56,012 nucleotides of DNA from Bacteroidota bacterium (GTDB taxonomy: Bacteria > Bacteroidota > Bacteroidia > Chitinophagales > Chitinophagaceae). The position numbers and the translations under genes were made by a program. The stretch spans positions 1 to 56,012 of the forward strand of contig JAFDXE010000030.1 of assembly GCA_018268085.1 (NCBI GenBank). Direction: 5' to 3'. Below, one piece after another: positions 5,695-14,142 of this stretch. The notes beneath the pieces were generated by a model that saw nothing but the letters and a program-made list of their open reading frames with translations, made no database searches and was not told the origin of the DNA. Position 1 is the stretch's first letter, and each line of letters opens with the position of its first letter.

Positions 5695-8085
5695 ATGACC
5701 CTATTAGTAATTGGTATTTTGATTTTAATTCTTGCTGTAGCTGCTGGTAATACCCAAAAATCAGTAAGTAAAGAGATAAATAAAAAACCTTTACTTTCCC
5801 ACAAAGCCAACATTCAGCAACAGGATCAAATTATCAATGACTTGTACAAAATGTCACCTACTCCCATTTCTTTAAAACCAGAAAACCATATTGATGAGAA
5901 TGCCGACAACAACCAAAATACTGGTACTTCTTCATTAAATGTTTTAATCGATAAACCTTCCAATGATTTAGATAAGAAATCAACACAATCAACAGAAGCA
6001 AATCAAGATGAGAAAAAAGAGCCTGACAATGTGGAATTGTATAAAGGGAAAGGCATTGTTTCAAGTTTGTTAGGTATCATCAATCCAGATAATACAAAAT
6101 CGAATAAGAATGAACATATTGTTTCGAACTTATTAAATGTCTTAATCACCAAACCCTCAAGCGATTTAAATAAGGATAACTCAATAAAATCAACAGAAGT
6201 AAATGGAGATGAAAACAAAGAGTATAAAAATATCGATAATGACAGCTTATTGATCGCAAATGCAATCAATAAATTACCTGATATTGATGATTCAATTATT
6301 GATGTAACAGGCCAATCGCAAAAGATCGATACGAATCTTCGAAATAACATTGATACTAATAAATTAAAAGTCCCTTTTTGGAATCACCATTATGTTTATT
6401 CATTTACAGAAATCAAGGCCGCAACTGCAGAACAGCAAGCCTTCTATTATCAATTTAAAGATCGATTTCTAAAAGGAGAATTTGTGGACTTAGAGGGAAA
6501 TAGCAATTACGCGTTTATACTATTATTCGATTTGTTAAATGACTATGATACGCACCGGAATTTGTTGCTATTAGAAAAACAATTAGAAAAATTAGGCGCA
6601 ACTTACCCCAGAACAAAAGCCTATTGTCTAACATTCCTGGTCAAAAAATTGGAGATTGCTGGTGATAGGGAAGCTATTATAAGAATTAGAAACCAGCAAC
6701 CTGGGGTATATCAATATAATCAATCAAATAGCCAATATTCCTTTGAAGGAAACTATTGGGGTCTTGGTACTAAGTATCAATCAAAACTTCAATTAAAAGA
6801 TGAAGAAGTAAAAATTCTTAATAGGCTTTTTTATTCACCTACAAATTTTGGAAGTATTGAGTATTGCTTTATTGAAATAGTAAGGGTTTTTCTCTCAGCA
6901 ATCGAGCAATTAAAAGAGAAAAGTATTGCTGCAGGAACAACATTGGAAAGTGTTGTTGCAGATGTTACCGATGTAATTTTGCAAAAACATTTTAAATACA
7001 AACAAGCAAGTAATAATTATAGATATGGATTGGATTCAGTATCCAATGAAATTTATTCAAATATTTTTAAACGTTGTGAAAACACAGTTCGTGAATATTA
7101 TGGACATAAGCGAAAGATTAATACCGACACTTATTATACAACACCTGCAGCTAAACTTGAATTTGAAACAAAGATTGTTAATGTTGTAAATACTATTTTA
7201 CCAGAACTGGTTTTAATAGTAAAGCCCCCAGATGAAACCACCGAAATAGAGTTATATTCTCAAAATACAAATCGGTGGAAAATAAGGTTTGACGAATTAA
7301 CAGCTGATTTTAAACAAACAGATTCAAAATCATTTGTTGACAATATTATTGCGCTCGGCAGGCTTAATCAAAAAAATCCTTCTGTTGAAAATATCTTTTT
7401 CGAAGCGTCGAAATTCATTGCAAAGATTGATAAAGAAGCTTCGCTGAAATTATATATTTACTATTTGGACTACGATCTTAAATCAGCAAATTTCGACAAC
7501 AAACAATTTACTAAAACCATTCAAAAAAGTCTGTTTCAGAATAATGATCAGTTACATGACTTTGAAATAATAATAAGCGAATTATTGGAGGATAGGAATT
7601 TAGAAAAAGCATTAGAGGCCGTTTCAAAACTATATTTACCAAAGAGAAAGAGAATTAAATTAGACCCCAAGGCGATACTCGAAGTTCAGCAGCAAGATTC
7701 GGGAACTGTAGAATTGTTAAACGAATACCTACAAGACGATTTTGAAAATGAAACCAGTACAATTAAGTCTAAAGAGGTTAATAATGATGAATTAAAAATT
7801 GAAATAGTACAAAAAACTGAAATTGTTGCAAGTTCGAATTATGTAACTGATATATTATTTACTCCAATTCAAATTGAAACGTTGGAAATATTCTCAAAAC
7901 GAAATTTTACTGTTGAACAAGCTGAGTTAACAGATTTTGCAAAACAAAAAGGAGCATTTACAAGCGGGTTAATCGAAAGTATAAATGAGATTTGTTATGA
8001 AAAATTGGATGATATACTAATTGAGGAAGAAGACGAATACTATATTATTAATCAAGATTATTATAAAAGACTTTTAAAAGTATGA
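5695..8085 (+). CDS. Membrane-anchored TerB_N/TerB_C domain protein
   Basis: A 796-residue protein. I chose ATG 5695 over an upstream TTG at 5653 because it leaves a clean N-terminal membrane anchor (about residues 2-20). Residues 25-215 form a polar, Asn/Lys/Asp-rich linker with an internal duplication (LNVLIDKPSNDLDKK and LNVLITKPSSDLNKD, about 68 residues apart). TerB_N-like sequence follows at about 224-290 (YYQFKDRFLKGEFVDL then FILLFDLLNDY). A TerB_C-like end occupies about 710-796 (FTSGLIESINEICYEKLDD). TerB-N/C proteins are known partners of DUF2791 ATPases and SF2 helicases. The stop overlaps the next start by four bases. The role is inferred as membrane-sited sensor or scaffold. Confidence 0.75.
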   Translation: MTLLVIGILILILAVAAGNTQKSVSKEINKKPLLSHKANIQQQDQIINDLYKMSPTPISLKPENHIDENADNNQNTGTSSLNVLIDKPSNDLDKKSTQSTEANQDEKKEPDNVELYKGKGIVSSLLGIINPDNTKSNKNEHIVSNLLNVLITKPSSDLNKDNSIKSTEVNGDENKEYKNIDNDSLLIANAINKLPDIDDSIIDVTGQSQKIDTNLRNNIDTNKLKVPFWNHHYVYSFTEIKAATAEQQAFYYQFKDRFLKGEFVDLEGNSNYAFILLFDLLNDYDTHRNLLLLEKQLEKLGATYPRTKAYCLTFLVKKLEIAGDREAIIRIRNQQPGVYQYNQSNSQYSFEGNYWGLGTKYQSKLQLKDEEVKILNRLFYSPTNFGSIEYCFIEIVRVFLSAIEQLKEKSIAAGTTLESVVADVTDVILQKHFKYKQASNNYRYGLDSVSNEIYSNIFKRCENTVREYYGHKRKINTDTYYTTPAAKLEFETKIVNVVNTILPELVLIVKPPDETTEIELYSQNTNRWKIRFDELTADFKQTDSKSFVDNIIALGRLNQKNPSVENIFFEASKFIAKIDKEASLKLYIYYLDYDLKSANFDNKQFTKTIQKSLFQNNDQLHDFEIIISELLEDRNLEKALEAVSKLYLPKRKRIKLDPKAILEVQQQDSGTVELLNEYLQDDFENETSTIKSKEVNNDELKIEIVQKTEIVASSNYVTDILFTPIQIETLEIFSKRNFTVEQAELTDFAKQKGAFTSGLIESINEICYEKLDDILIEEEDEYYIINQDYYKRLLKV

Positions 8086-9395
8086 TAGACAACATTAAGC
8101 CCAAAGAGGCAACGGCAATAATCAATTCGCTTATTGGTGGAGTTGTTCCAAAAATTGGGGTGCAGCATATAACAGTTGGCCGCTCAGAAGAAATCGATGC
8201 ATTCGTTGCCGCATTAGAAGACGTAAAAAATGGTCATAGCATGGTCAAGTTTTTGATTGGTGATTTTGGATCGGGAAAATCTTTCATGCTGCATTTACTG
8301 AACACAGTTGCATTGAAACAGAAATTCGTTGTTGCAAATGCCGATTTCACACCCGACAATCGTTTATATTCAAATGATGGTAAAGCTGTGGCCTTGTATT
8401 CCGCTATTATGGATAATGTGGCGATTCAGACTAAACCAGAAGGAGGTGCCTTACCTACATTAATGGAAAAGTGGATAGAACAGGTTATTACTAAAACAGC
8501 TATGGAAAATAATATTTCAATAGCCGAAATTAGAAAAGATCAATATTTAAATCTTATACAGTCAAATATTGTAAAAACTATCAATGAACTTACCGATGTT
8601 GGTGGTTTTGATTTTGGAATGGTTGTGATGAAATATTACGAAGGTTATATTAAAGATGACGAACTATTAAGAAGAAATGCATTGAAATGGTTAAAGGGCG
8701 AATACCGGACAAAGACTGAAGCAAAACAGGATTTGGGTGTAAGAGAAGTAATAAATGATTTAAACTATTATGATATGCTTAAGAATTTCTGTAAGCTATT
8801 CGTAAGCATGGGTTATAGCGGGTTTATGGTCAATTTGGATGAAGCTATTAATTTATACAAGATTTCAACTTCTGTAATGCGGGAAAAGAACTATGAAAAA
8901 ATTCTCACCATTTACAATGATTGTTTTCAGGGAAAGGTTACAAATTTCTTTGTAAATTTTGCTGGCACAAAAGAAGTATTGGAAAATGAACGTAGAGGTT
9001 TGTTTAGTTACAATGCATTAAAATCAAGATTGGAAACTAATAAATTTGAAACTGCTGAAATAAGAGATTTTGCCCAACCAGTGATTCGCTTAATGCCACT
9101 TGATCACAACGAAATATTTGTATTATTAAAAAAACTGAAGGATATATTTGATTTTAATTATAAAACGCAGATAGGCATTTCAGACATCGATATTCAGCAG
9201 TTTATGGAAGAGATCTTCAATAAACCCGGAGCCGATGAATTCCTTACTCCACGAGAAGTTATTAGGGATTTCTTAAACATCTTGAATATTCTTCGGCAAA
9301 ATCCCGAAGTAGATAAAAGTAAACTTTTCGGTGAAATTGAAATTGCCGATGAAAGGCCAAATGAAACTGCTATGGACAGCATTGAAGAAATCTAA
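8082..9395 (+). CDS. BrxD-like P-loop ATPase (DUF2791/BREX ATP-binding domain)
   Basis: A 437-residue cytoplasmic ATPase. Walker A is GDFGSGKS at residues 60-67 and Walker B is FMVNLDEA at about 248-255. The opening, ending in a conserved GVQHITVGRSEEID, and the overall length match the BREX ATP-binding family that includes BrxD of type 2 BREX. The start overlaps the TerB-domain gene and its TAA overlaps the helicase ATG (TAATG), so the three are tightly translationally coupled. No PglX, PglZ, BrxC or BrxL gene is nearby. It likely loads or regulates the helicase. The family is well supported; the biological role is inferred. Confidence 0.82.
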   Translation: MIDNIKPKEATAIINSLIGGVVPKIGVQHITVGRSEEIDAFVAALEDVKNGHSMVKFLIGDFGSGKSFMLHLLNTVALKQKFVVANADFTPDNRLYSNDGKAVALYSAIMDNVAIQTKPEGGALPTLMEKWIEQVITKTAMENNISIAEIRKDQYLNLIQSNIVKTINELTDVGGFDFGMVVMKYYEGYIKDDELLRRNALKWLKGEYRTKTEAKQDLGVREVINDLNYYDMLKNFCKLFVSMGYSGFMVNLDEAINLYKISTSVMREKNYEKILTIYNDCFQGKVTNFFVNFAGTKEVLENERRGLFSYNALKSRLETNKFETAEIRDFAQPVIRLMPLDHNEIFVLLKKLKDIFDFNYKTQIGISDIDIQQFMEEIFNKPGADEFLTPREVIRDFLNILNILRQNPEVDKSKLFGEIEIADERPNETAMDSIEEI

Positions 9396-11527
9396 TGTCA
9401 ATTAATTTATTATCAGAACCAATTAGAAAATTCATACGTGAAAAACGTTGGGATGAATTACGTCCCATTCAACTTGCCGCAATTACACGGATATTATCAA
9501 CAGATTTAAATTATATCCTGGCTTCAAAAACTGCATCTGGTAAAACAGAAGCTGCTTTCCTGCCGATCCTTTCAAAAGTCAATTTTGATGAACCTGGTGT
9601 ACAAGTATTATACATTTCCCCATTAATCGCATTAATAAATGACCAGTTTATACGTATTGAAGATTTGTGTAAATATATGGATGTTATTGTTACAAAATGG
9701 CATGGAGAAGCAAACAAGAGTTTAAAGGAAAAGATTATTAAAGAACCACAAGGAATTATTTTAATAACACCTGAATCTCTTGAAGCAATGTTCGTAAATA
9801 AGCCTTATAATGTAAAGCAGTTGTTTTCAAATCTCAAATATATAGTTATTGATGAAATACATTCATTTATTGGTACAGATAGAGGGGTTCAATTAAAATC
9901 TATATTATCACGGTTGCAGGATATCAATTATAAATTTTTCAATATTGTTGGCTTGTCTGCAACAATTGGTGATTACGAGGAAGCAAAAAGGTTTACCGGA
10001 AATGTTGAGCAAACCAAAGTACTATTGGACAGAGGGTCAAAAGATACCATTGTTCAATTTCGGTATTTCCCAACAGACAAAATCATGGAACTCCCAGCTG
10101 AATTAATTGAAAATTTATATGAGGAAACAAAAGACAATAAAGTTTTAATTTTTCCAAACAGCAGAGGAAGGGCTGAAGAAGTAGCCGTTGAATTGAAAAG
10201 AATAGCAGGGAAAAAGAAAGGTCATCAAAACTATTTTTCACATCACAGTTCAGTAGATAGAGAAGTTAGAGAATATGTTGAACACTTTGCAAAAAATAAT
10301 AAACGGGAAAGTTTTTGTATTTCCTGTACATCAACACTTGAATTAGGTATAGATATAGGAACAGTTGATGAAGTGGTACAAATTGATTCTACAAATAGTA
10401 TAGCATCCCTTATTCAAAGGGTTGGAAGAAGTGGTCGTCGGAATGACGAAAGCAGCAATTTGTTTGTATATGCCACTCGTCCCTGGAGTTTATTGCAATC
10501 CCTGGCTTGTTGGCTGTTATATAAAGAAGGTTTTATTGAACCACCCCAAACAAATGATAAGCCATATGATATTTTGTTGCACCAGATTTTGTCAATTGTA
10601 AAAGGCTTTTCAGGTATTTCCCAGACTGATTTAATAAATCGGGTGACTAAGAATTTTGCCTTTACTCAAATCAGCTCTATTGAAGTTGAAGAAATAATTA
10701 CTCATTTGTTGCAGATAGATTTCCTGGAAAAAATTCAACACGATATTATTATTGGTCTGAGCGGCGAAAAAATTGTAAACAGTCGCGAGTTTTATAGTGT
10801 TTTTAAAACAGAAGAAAACCTTAAGGTTGTTCATGCTGGAAATACTATAGGTGAAATACCTTTCTCACCAATGATATTTGAAGATCAGAATATTTTATTG
10901 GCAGCAAGGATGTGGAAGATAAAATCTGTTGATTTCAAATCAAAAAGAATTGAAGTTATTAAAGCAAATGACGGCAAAAAACCACTTTTCTTTGGTACTG
11001 GTGGATATTGTCATTCCATGATAAGAGAAAAGATCTATGAAATACTTTTTTCTAATCAAGAATATGAAATTATTGATGAAGCAGGTAAATTGGAAATTGA
11101 AAATTTACAAAAGGAATTTTCCGTATTCCCTATTAAAGACATTAACACTGAAAGGCCATTAAAAATAAACGATAAGAAACTATCATTATATACTTTCGCA
11201 GGTACACGCATTAATAATACAATTGGTTTTTTACTTAATGTAATGGAAATACCAAATTCTCTAAATGATAGTTCAAGTTCTTTTGACATAGAAAGTTCAA
11301 GAGAAAGCTTTTATGACAAATGGGGTAACATATTACAGTCCATAGCAGGTATTGATAAGCACATTACGGATTTTCTCGAATCGAATCCTGGCATATTGGA
11401 TTTTTCGAAATGGGGTCTATACCTGCCCGTAAAATACCAGGTTCAATTGCTTAAACAAAAATATTTCGATTTTCAAAATGCAGAAGAATTGATTACATCA
11501 TGCCGTCTGGTCGAAAATAAAGAATAA
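9395..11527 (+). CDS. BrxHI/Lhr-like DEAD/DEAH-box helicase
   Basis: A 710-residue superfamily 2 helicase. Motifs in order: Walker A SKTASGKT (about 44-51), Ia YISPLIALINDQ, TPESLEAM, DEIH near 153, SAT near 187, then in the second RecA domain LIFPNSRGRAEEVA near 251, STLELGIDIG near 312 and QRVGRSGRR near 341-349. The Lhr-like core with an extended C-terminal part fits BrxHI, the helicase that accompanies BrxD. It is the last gene of the three-gene operon and is coupled to the ATPase by TAATG. It probably unwinds or translocates on DNA in response to invading nucleic acid. Confidence 0.85.
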   Translation: MSINLLSEPIRKFIREKRWDELRPIQLAAITRILSTDLNYILASKTASGKTEAAFLPILSKVNFDEPGVQVLYISPLIALINDQFIRIEDLCKYMDVIVTKWHGEANKSLKEKIIKEPQGIILITPESLEAMFVNKPYNVKQLFSNLKYIVIDEIHSFIGTDRGVQLKSILSRLQDINYKFFNIVGLSATIGDYEEAKRFTGNVEQTKVLLDRGSKDTIVQFRYFPTDKIMELPAELIENLYEETKDNKVLIFPNSRGRAEEVAVELKRIAGKKKGHQNYFSHHSSVDREVREYVEHFAKNNKRESFCISCTSTLELGIDIGTVDEVVQIDSTNSIASLIQRVGRSGRRNDESSNLFVYATRPWSLLQSLACWLLYKEGFIEPPQTNDKPYDILLHQILSIVKGFSGISQTDLINRVTKNFAFTQISSIEVEEIITHLLQIDFLEKIQHDIIIGLSGEKIVNSREFYSVFKTEENLKVVHAGNTIGEIPFSPMIFEDQNILLAARMWKIKSVDFKSKRIEVIKANDGKKPLFFGTGGYCHSMIREKIYEILFSNQEYEIIDEAGKLEIENLQKEFSVFPIKDINTERPLKINDKKLSLYTFAGTRINNTIGFLLNVMEIPNSLNDSSSSFDIESSRESFYDKWGNILQSIAGIDKHITDFLESNPGILDFSKWGLYLPVKYQVQLLKQKYFDFQNAEELITSCRLVENKE

Positions 11528-11623
11528 TGTTATTCAATGTGTGGATTCGTACTTTAAACGGTTAATAATGATAATCCTGTTATTGGTTTATTAACTGCTG
11601 CTACTAACAACGGTCCAACCACA

Positions 11624-11655
11624 CTTACAGCAACCCTCCTGTAAGCGGCTGTTTT
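11624..11655 (+). terminator. Hairpin and GTAAGCGGCTGTTTT motif behind the helicase
   Basis: CTTACAG at 11624-11630 pairs perfectly with CTGTAAG at 11639-11645. It runs into GTAAGCGGCTGTTTT at 11641-11655, whose near-copy lies inverted at 12568-12582. It may end the helicase operon, although the T-run is short. The 97 bases before it (11528-11623) hold no gene. Confidence 0.4.
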
Positions 11656-11995
11656 AGGTTCGCTTTTGAATTTCAAATAATTGAGCTGCCTGTATCGCTA
11701 CTATATGAACGTCAACTTGTGAAATAGCTTCTTTAATCATATAAAGGTTAGTAAGTCTGAATAGGTTAACTAAGTATTCTTTCAGGGCGTTAAAATCTGG
11801 CAGGTTGTATTTAAAATTCTCTATAGTAAACAAATGAAATCCTTTGTCGCCTTCTTTTGAAAAAAATAAAAGGAGATTATAATTAGTTCCTACATAAAAT
11901 GATGTAATTCTATCAGCATCAAACTCTGTAAATCTTACATCTACATCAGTTAAGAAGTCTAAAATTTCTTCGTCGTTGTCAATGTGTTTGAACAT
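11654..11995 (-). CDS. Uncharacterised small protein
   Basis: A 113-residue soluble protein that I do not recognise. It is predicted mixed alpha/beta, with an acidic N-terminus (DNDEEILDFL) and regularly spaced hydrophobics (NLLLFFSKEGDKGFHLFTI). It lies two bases after the stop of the single-span membrane protein gene, so the two are almost certainly one operon on the minus strand, convergent with the helicase. Pairs of a one-span helical membrane protein and a small soluble protein are common in cargo regions. No activity can be claimed. Confidence 0.65.
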   Translation of the reverse strand: MFKHIDNDEEILDFLTDVDVRFTEFDADRITSFYVGTNYNLLLFFSKEGDKGFHLFTIENFKYNLPDFNALKEYLVNLFRLTNLYMIKEAISQVDVHIVAIQAAQLFEIQKRT

Positions 11996-11997
11996 AA

Positions 11998-12528
11998 TTA
12001 AATGGTTGCTTGTGAAACAGCTTGCTTGTGTTTTTCTACATACTTATTATACAACTCTTTCTTTTCAAGGTCTGAAAGTATGCCAACTTCACTTTCCTTT
12101 TTTGCACCTTCCCATTCTAATTTAAGAAGGTATTGTGTAATAGTTATCAGTTCATTTATGGACGGTGTAGGATCTTTGTCACTTTTAAGTACAATTTGGT
12201 CAATCAAACTTATCATTTTGTTGTCCCAATATTCATCTTCTGGATTTAAATAAAGCCTTATTAAAAACTTCAAACTATCAGCTTCTTTATGTAGTTCCCA
12301 AACTTCTTTATACTCCAACTTGTACAGACGATTATTATAGCTATAAGCAAGTCCGCAAAATTTAGAAATGCTTTCACGCAATTCTTGAATGTACTTAATT
12401 CTGGAAGCTGTTACAGAGTTAATAAATACAGTCTTGCGAACGTTTCTAAAAGTTATTATAAGATTAAATATTCCAACAATAAAAGTTAATCCAATTCCTA
12501 TAAGCGTTACAATTTGCGTAGTTGACAT
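11998..12528 (-). CDS. Single-pass membrane protein with a long helical cytoplasmic part
   Basis: A 176-residue protein. Residues about 5-26 form one membrane segment (IVTLIGIGLTFIVGIFNLII). The rest is highly charged and probably alpha-helical, with ASRIKYIQELRESISKF shortly after the membrane. This layout is frequent among uncharacterised proteins of bacterial mobile elements. It is followed two bases later by the 113-residue gene. A flanking GTTAGCGGCTATTTT motif lies upstream of its start at 12568-12582. No catalytic motif is visible. Confidence 0.68.
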   Translation of the reverse strand: MSTTQIVTLIGIGLTFIVGIFNLIITFRNVRKTVFINSVTASRIKYIQELRESISKFCGLAYSYNNRLYKLEYKEVWELHKEADSLKFLIRLYLNPEDEYWDNKMISLIDQIVLKSDKDPTPSINELITITQYLLKLEWEGAKKESEVGILSDLEKKELYNKYVEKHKQAVSQATI

Positions 12529-12567
12529 CTTTGGGTATGATTGTTATTTTTATTGAAATGCTTATGC

Positions 12568-12582
12568 AAAATAGCCGCTAAC
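12568..12582 (-). repeat. Inverted copy of the GTAAGCGGCTGTTTT motif
   Basis: On the minus strand this reads GTTAGCGGCTATTTT and matches 11641-11655 at 13 of 15 bases in opposite orientation. It lies between the stop of the 209-residue gene and the start of the 176-residue gene. The pair of motifs encloses the two-gene unit 11654-12528. It could be a recombination scar, a cassette boundary or a shared 3'-end signal. Confidence 0.4.
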
Positions 12583-12597
12583 ACGAATGCAACTTAA

Positions 12598-13227
12598 TTA
12601 AACGGTTATACTTTTACAGGCATTTTCTATATACAGCCTAAATTCATTCGCATCCACTTTTGCATGTCTTCCATCGTATGTTGAAGTAGTATTATTGTAG
12701 ATGGACGATTTCTTAAAAATTACAAATGATCCTTTGAAATAACGAATAATAGGTCGTGCAGTGTCAGGCAATTTTTCTCCATCATATTCACCTTCATCCC
12801 AATGATGTCTGTCAACATATTGCAGGGGTGTTAGTTCACAAACTTCCTCATCAAAGGAATCTGCATTTAGTTCGTACACTCCCGAAGCAGCTAAAATATC
12901 AGTTTCAATTCTAAAATAATTCCATTCTAAATCACTATCAATAGATTCAAAAATCAATACCCTTGGTTTAATAATGTATGAAACTCCAGTTAGCAATTCA
13001 ATACATTTTCTTTCATGAGATAGTTTCGCACCCTCTAAATCTAAGCCACCACCATCTGGAAAAAACATATGGTTAGAATTCGGGATTATCCCAATTGTAT
13101 TTAACACTTTTACTATGTCATCTATATCCGTCCATTCTGCGTGTTTTGGAATTATAGTACCAAAAATTTGTTCGTGTATTTTTTTCCAATCTTTGCTACA
13201 TTCAATATTAAAATCTTCTGAACTCAT
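12598..13227 (-). CDS. Uncharacterised 209-residue protein
   Basis: A soluble protein without signal peptide or membrane segment that I do not recognise. It is acidic, with HMFFPDGGGLDLEGAKLS near residues 53-70 and RHHWDEGEYDGEKLPDTARP near 139-158, both unusual but matching no motif I know. It lies 30 bases downstream of the winged-helix gene on the same strand and may share its promoter. It could belong to the preceding uncharacterised cluster rather than to the metal module. Confidence 0.62.
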   Translation of the reverse strand: MSSEDFNIECSKDWKKIHEQIFGTIIPKHAEWTDIDDIVKVLNTIGIIPNSNHMFFPDGGGLDLEGAKLSHERKCIELLTGVSYIIKPRVLIFESIDSDLEWNYFRIETDILAASGVYELNADSFDEEVCELTPLQYVDRHHWDEGEYDGEKLPDTARPIIRYFKGSFVIFKKSSIYNNTTSTYDGRHAKVDANEFRLYIENACKSITV

Positions 13228-13257
13228 TATTGTTGTTTTAAGGTATAAGTTAATAAT

Positions 13258-13521
13258 TTACAAATCCATTTTCCAATTCAATTTTTTTTCTTCATTAATT
13301 TTTTTAATCCCCTCTTTGGTAATAAATATAACTACGGTGTCTTCCTGCATTATTGTTATCAATCCTTCATCTTTCAGCATTCGCAAATGTTTTTCTATAG
13401 TGGTCCAGCTCTGATATTGGCGTAAAATAATTTCTCTTGGTCGGCATTTGTATGTTTCAGGATTAGGATCTTCCTCTGTTATAGTATAAATAGTTTGCAG
13501 TGTTTTATAATGCCCTTCCAT
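13258..13521 (-). CDS. Small winged-helix DNA-binding protein
   Basis: An 87-residue protein with a winged-helix pattern: SWTTIEKHLRMLKDEGLI forms the recognition helix region (about 45-62), and a beta-wing with a conserved ITKEG follows (about 68-75). MarR-like and phage-type wHTH proteins have this layout. The start at 13521 lies 137 bases from the start of the divergent metal operon, so it is placed to control that operon as well as its own. It has no cysteine-rich metal site apart from one Cys (KCRPREI), which argues against it being a classical metal sensor. Fold confidence is good; target is inferred. Confidence 0.65.
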   Translation of the reverse strand: MEGHYKTLQTIYTITEEDPNPETYKCRPREIILRQYQSWTTIEKHLRMLKDEGLITIMQEDTVVIFITKEGIKKINEEKKLNWKMDL

Positions 13522-13627
13522 ACGATAAATATATTAACTATTCAACCAAAAGCCTGAATGCGCTTACAAATTTGTTAATTATATGTCTTTGTATAATACC
13601 CGACAGTAATAAATTAAATAAATGTTT

Positions 13628-13635
13628 TACATTTG
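13628..13635 (+). promoter_or_regulatory. Candidate -7 box of the metal operon
   Basis: TACATTTG fits TAnnTTTG and ends 23 bases before ATG 13659. It lies in the divergent intergenic region between the winged-helix gene and the first Cys-rich gene. The matching -33 element is not obvious. Confidence 0.35.
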
Positions 13636-13658
13636 TTTTCAGCTATCTACAAGATAGA

Positions 13659-14045
13659 ATGAAAAAAGTCTCCATCATATTACTCATTTGCATTTATTCC
13701 CTTTCCACTTTAGGATTGGGTGTAAGGCAATTTTATTGCTGTGGCAAACTGAAATCTACTGATATCACATTTGTGCAGGAATCAAAAGGCAAGTGCGGCA
13801 TGGGTAATGAAAAAGATGGCTGCTGCAAATTCAAGTTCAAAAGTTTAAAAGTAAAAGACAGCCATGTTGCTGCCGATGGTGTTGCTACTCCGGTTAAACA
13901 TTTTACTGACATTCATTTATTTATTCCTTCTTTCGAAATAATGATATTGGCAAATCAGCCAATGAATGTTACCAATACAAGCCATGCACCGCCCTTGTGT
14001 TGCGGTCTTCCAATTTATATTCTTAACTGCGTTTACCGTATTTGA
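13659..14045 (+). CDS. HYC_CC_PP-type small exported protein
   Basis: A 128-residue protein. I start at ATG 13659 because MKKVSIILLICIYSLSTLGLG is a clear signal peptide; the longer open frame from 13500 would bury it. Conserved-looking features are RQFYCCGK (residues 23-30), a second CC near residue 51 and the end HAPPLCCGLPIYILNCVY. These fit the Bacteroidota family of small proteins with a Tyr-Cys, Cys-Cys and Pro-Pro signature that commonly precede metal-handling genes. It is probably periplasmic and possibly binds copper through the Cys pairs. It opens the plus-strand metal module. Confidence 0.65.
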   Translation: MKKVSIILLICIYSLSTLGLGVRQFYCCGKLKSTDITFVQESKGKCGMGNEKDGCCKFKFKSLKVKDSHVAADGVATPVKHFTDIHLFIPSFEIMILANQPMNVTNTSHAPPLCCGLPIYILNCVYRI

Positions 14046-14086
14046 TTTTTCTCCGCTTATTTCTCCAGGCAATCTAAAGCTTGGTA

Positions 14087-14109
14087 TTACTGTATCTAAG
14101 ATGCAGTAA
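14087..14109. promoter_or_regulatory. Dyad upstream of the HMA protein gene
   Basis: TTACTG at 14087-14092 and CAGTAA at 14104-14109 are perfect inverted 6-mers separated by 11 bases. Their place 34 bases before the HMA gene suggests an operator or a weak hairpin between the first two genes of the module. Confidence 0.35.
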
Positions 14110-14142
14110 ACAAATTACATTTCCACATAAACTATTATTACA

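Noticed and set aside
5695..11527. Complete BREX or Zorya system
   Set aside because: BREX core genes (pglZ, brxC, a pglX methylase) are absent here, and the membrane protein has no MotA-like (ZorA) features.
13500..13658. N-terminal extension of the HYC_CC_PP-type protein
   Set aside because: It would place the signal peptide 53 residues inside the protein and overlap the divergent winged-helix gene.
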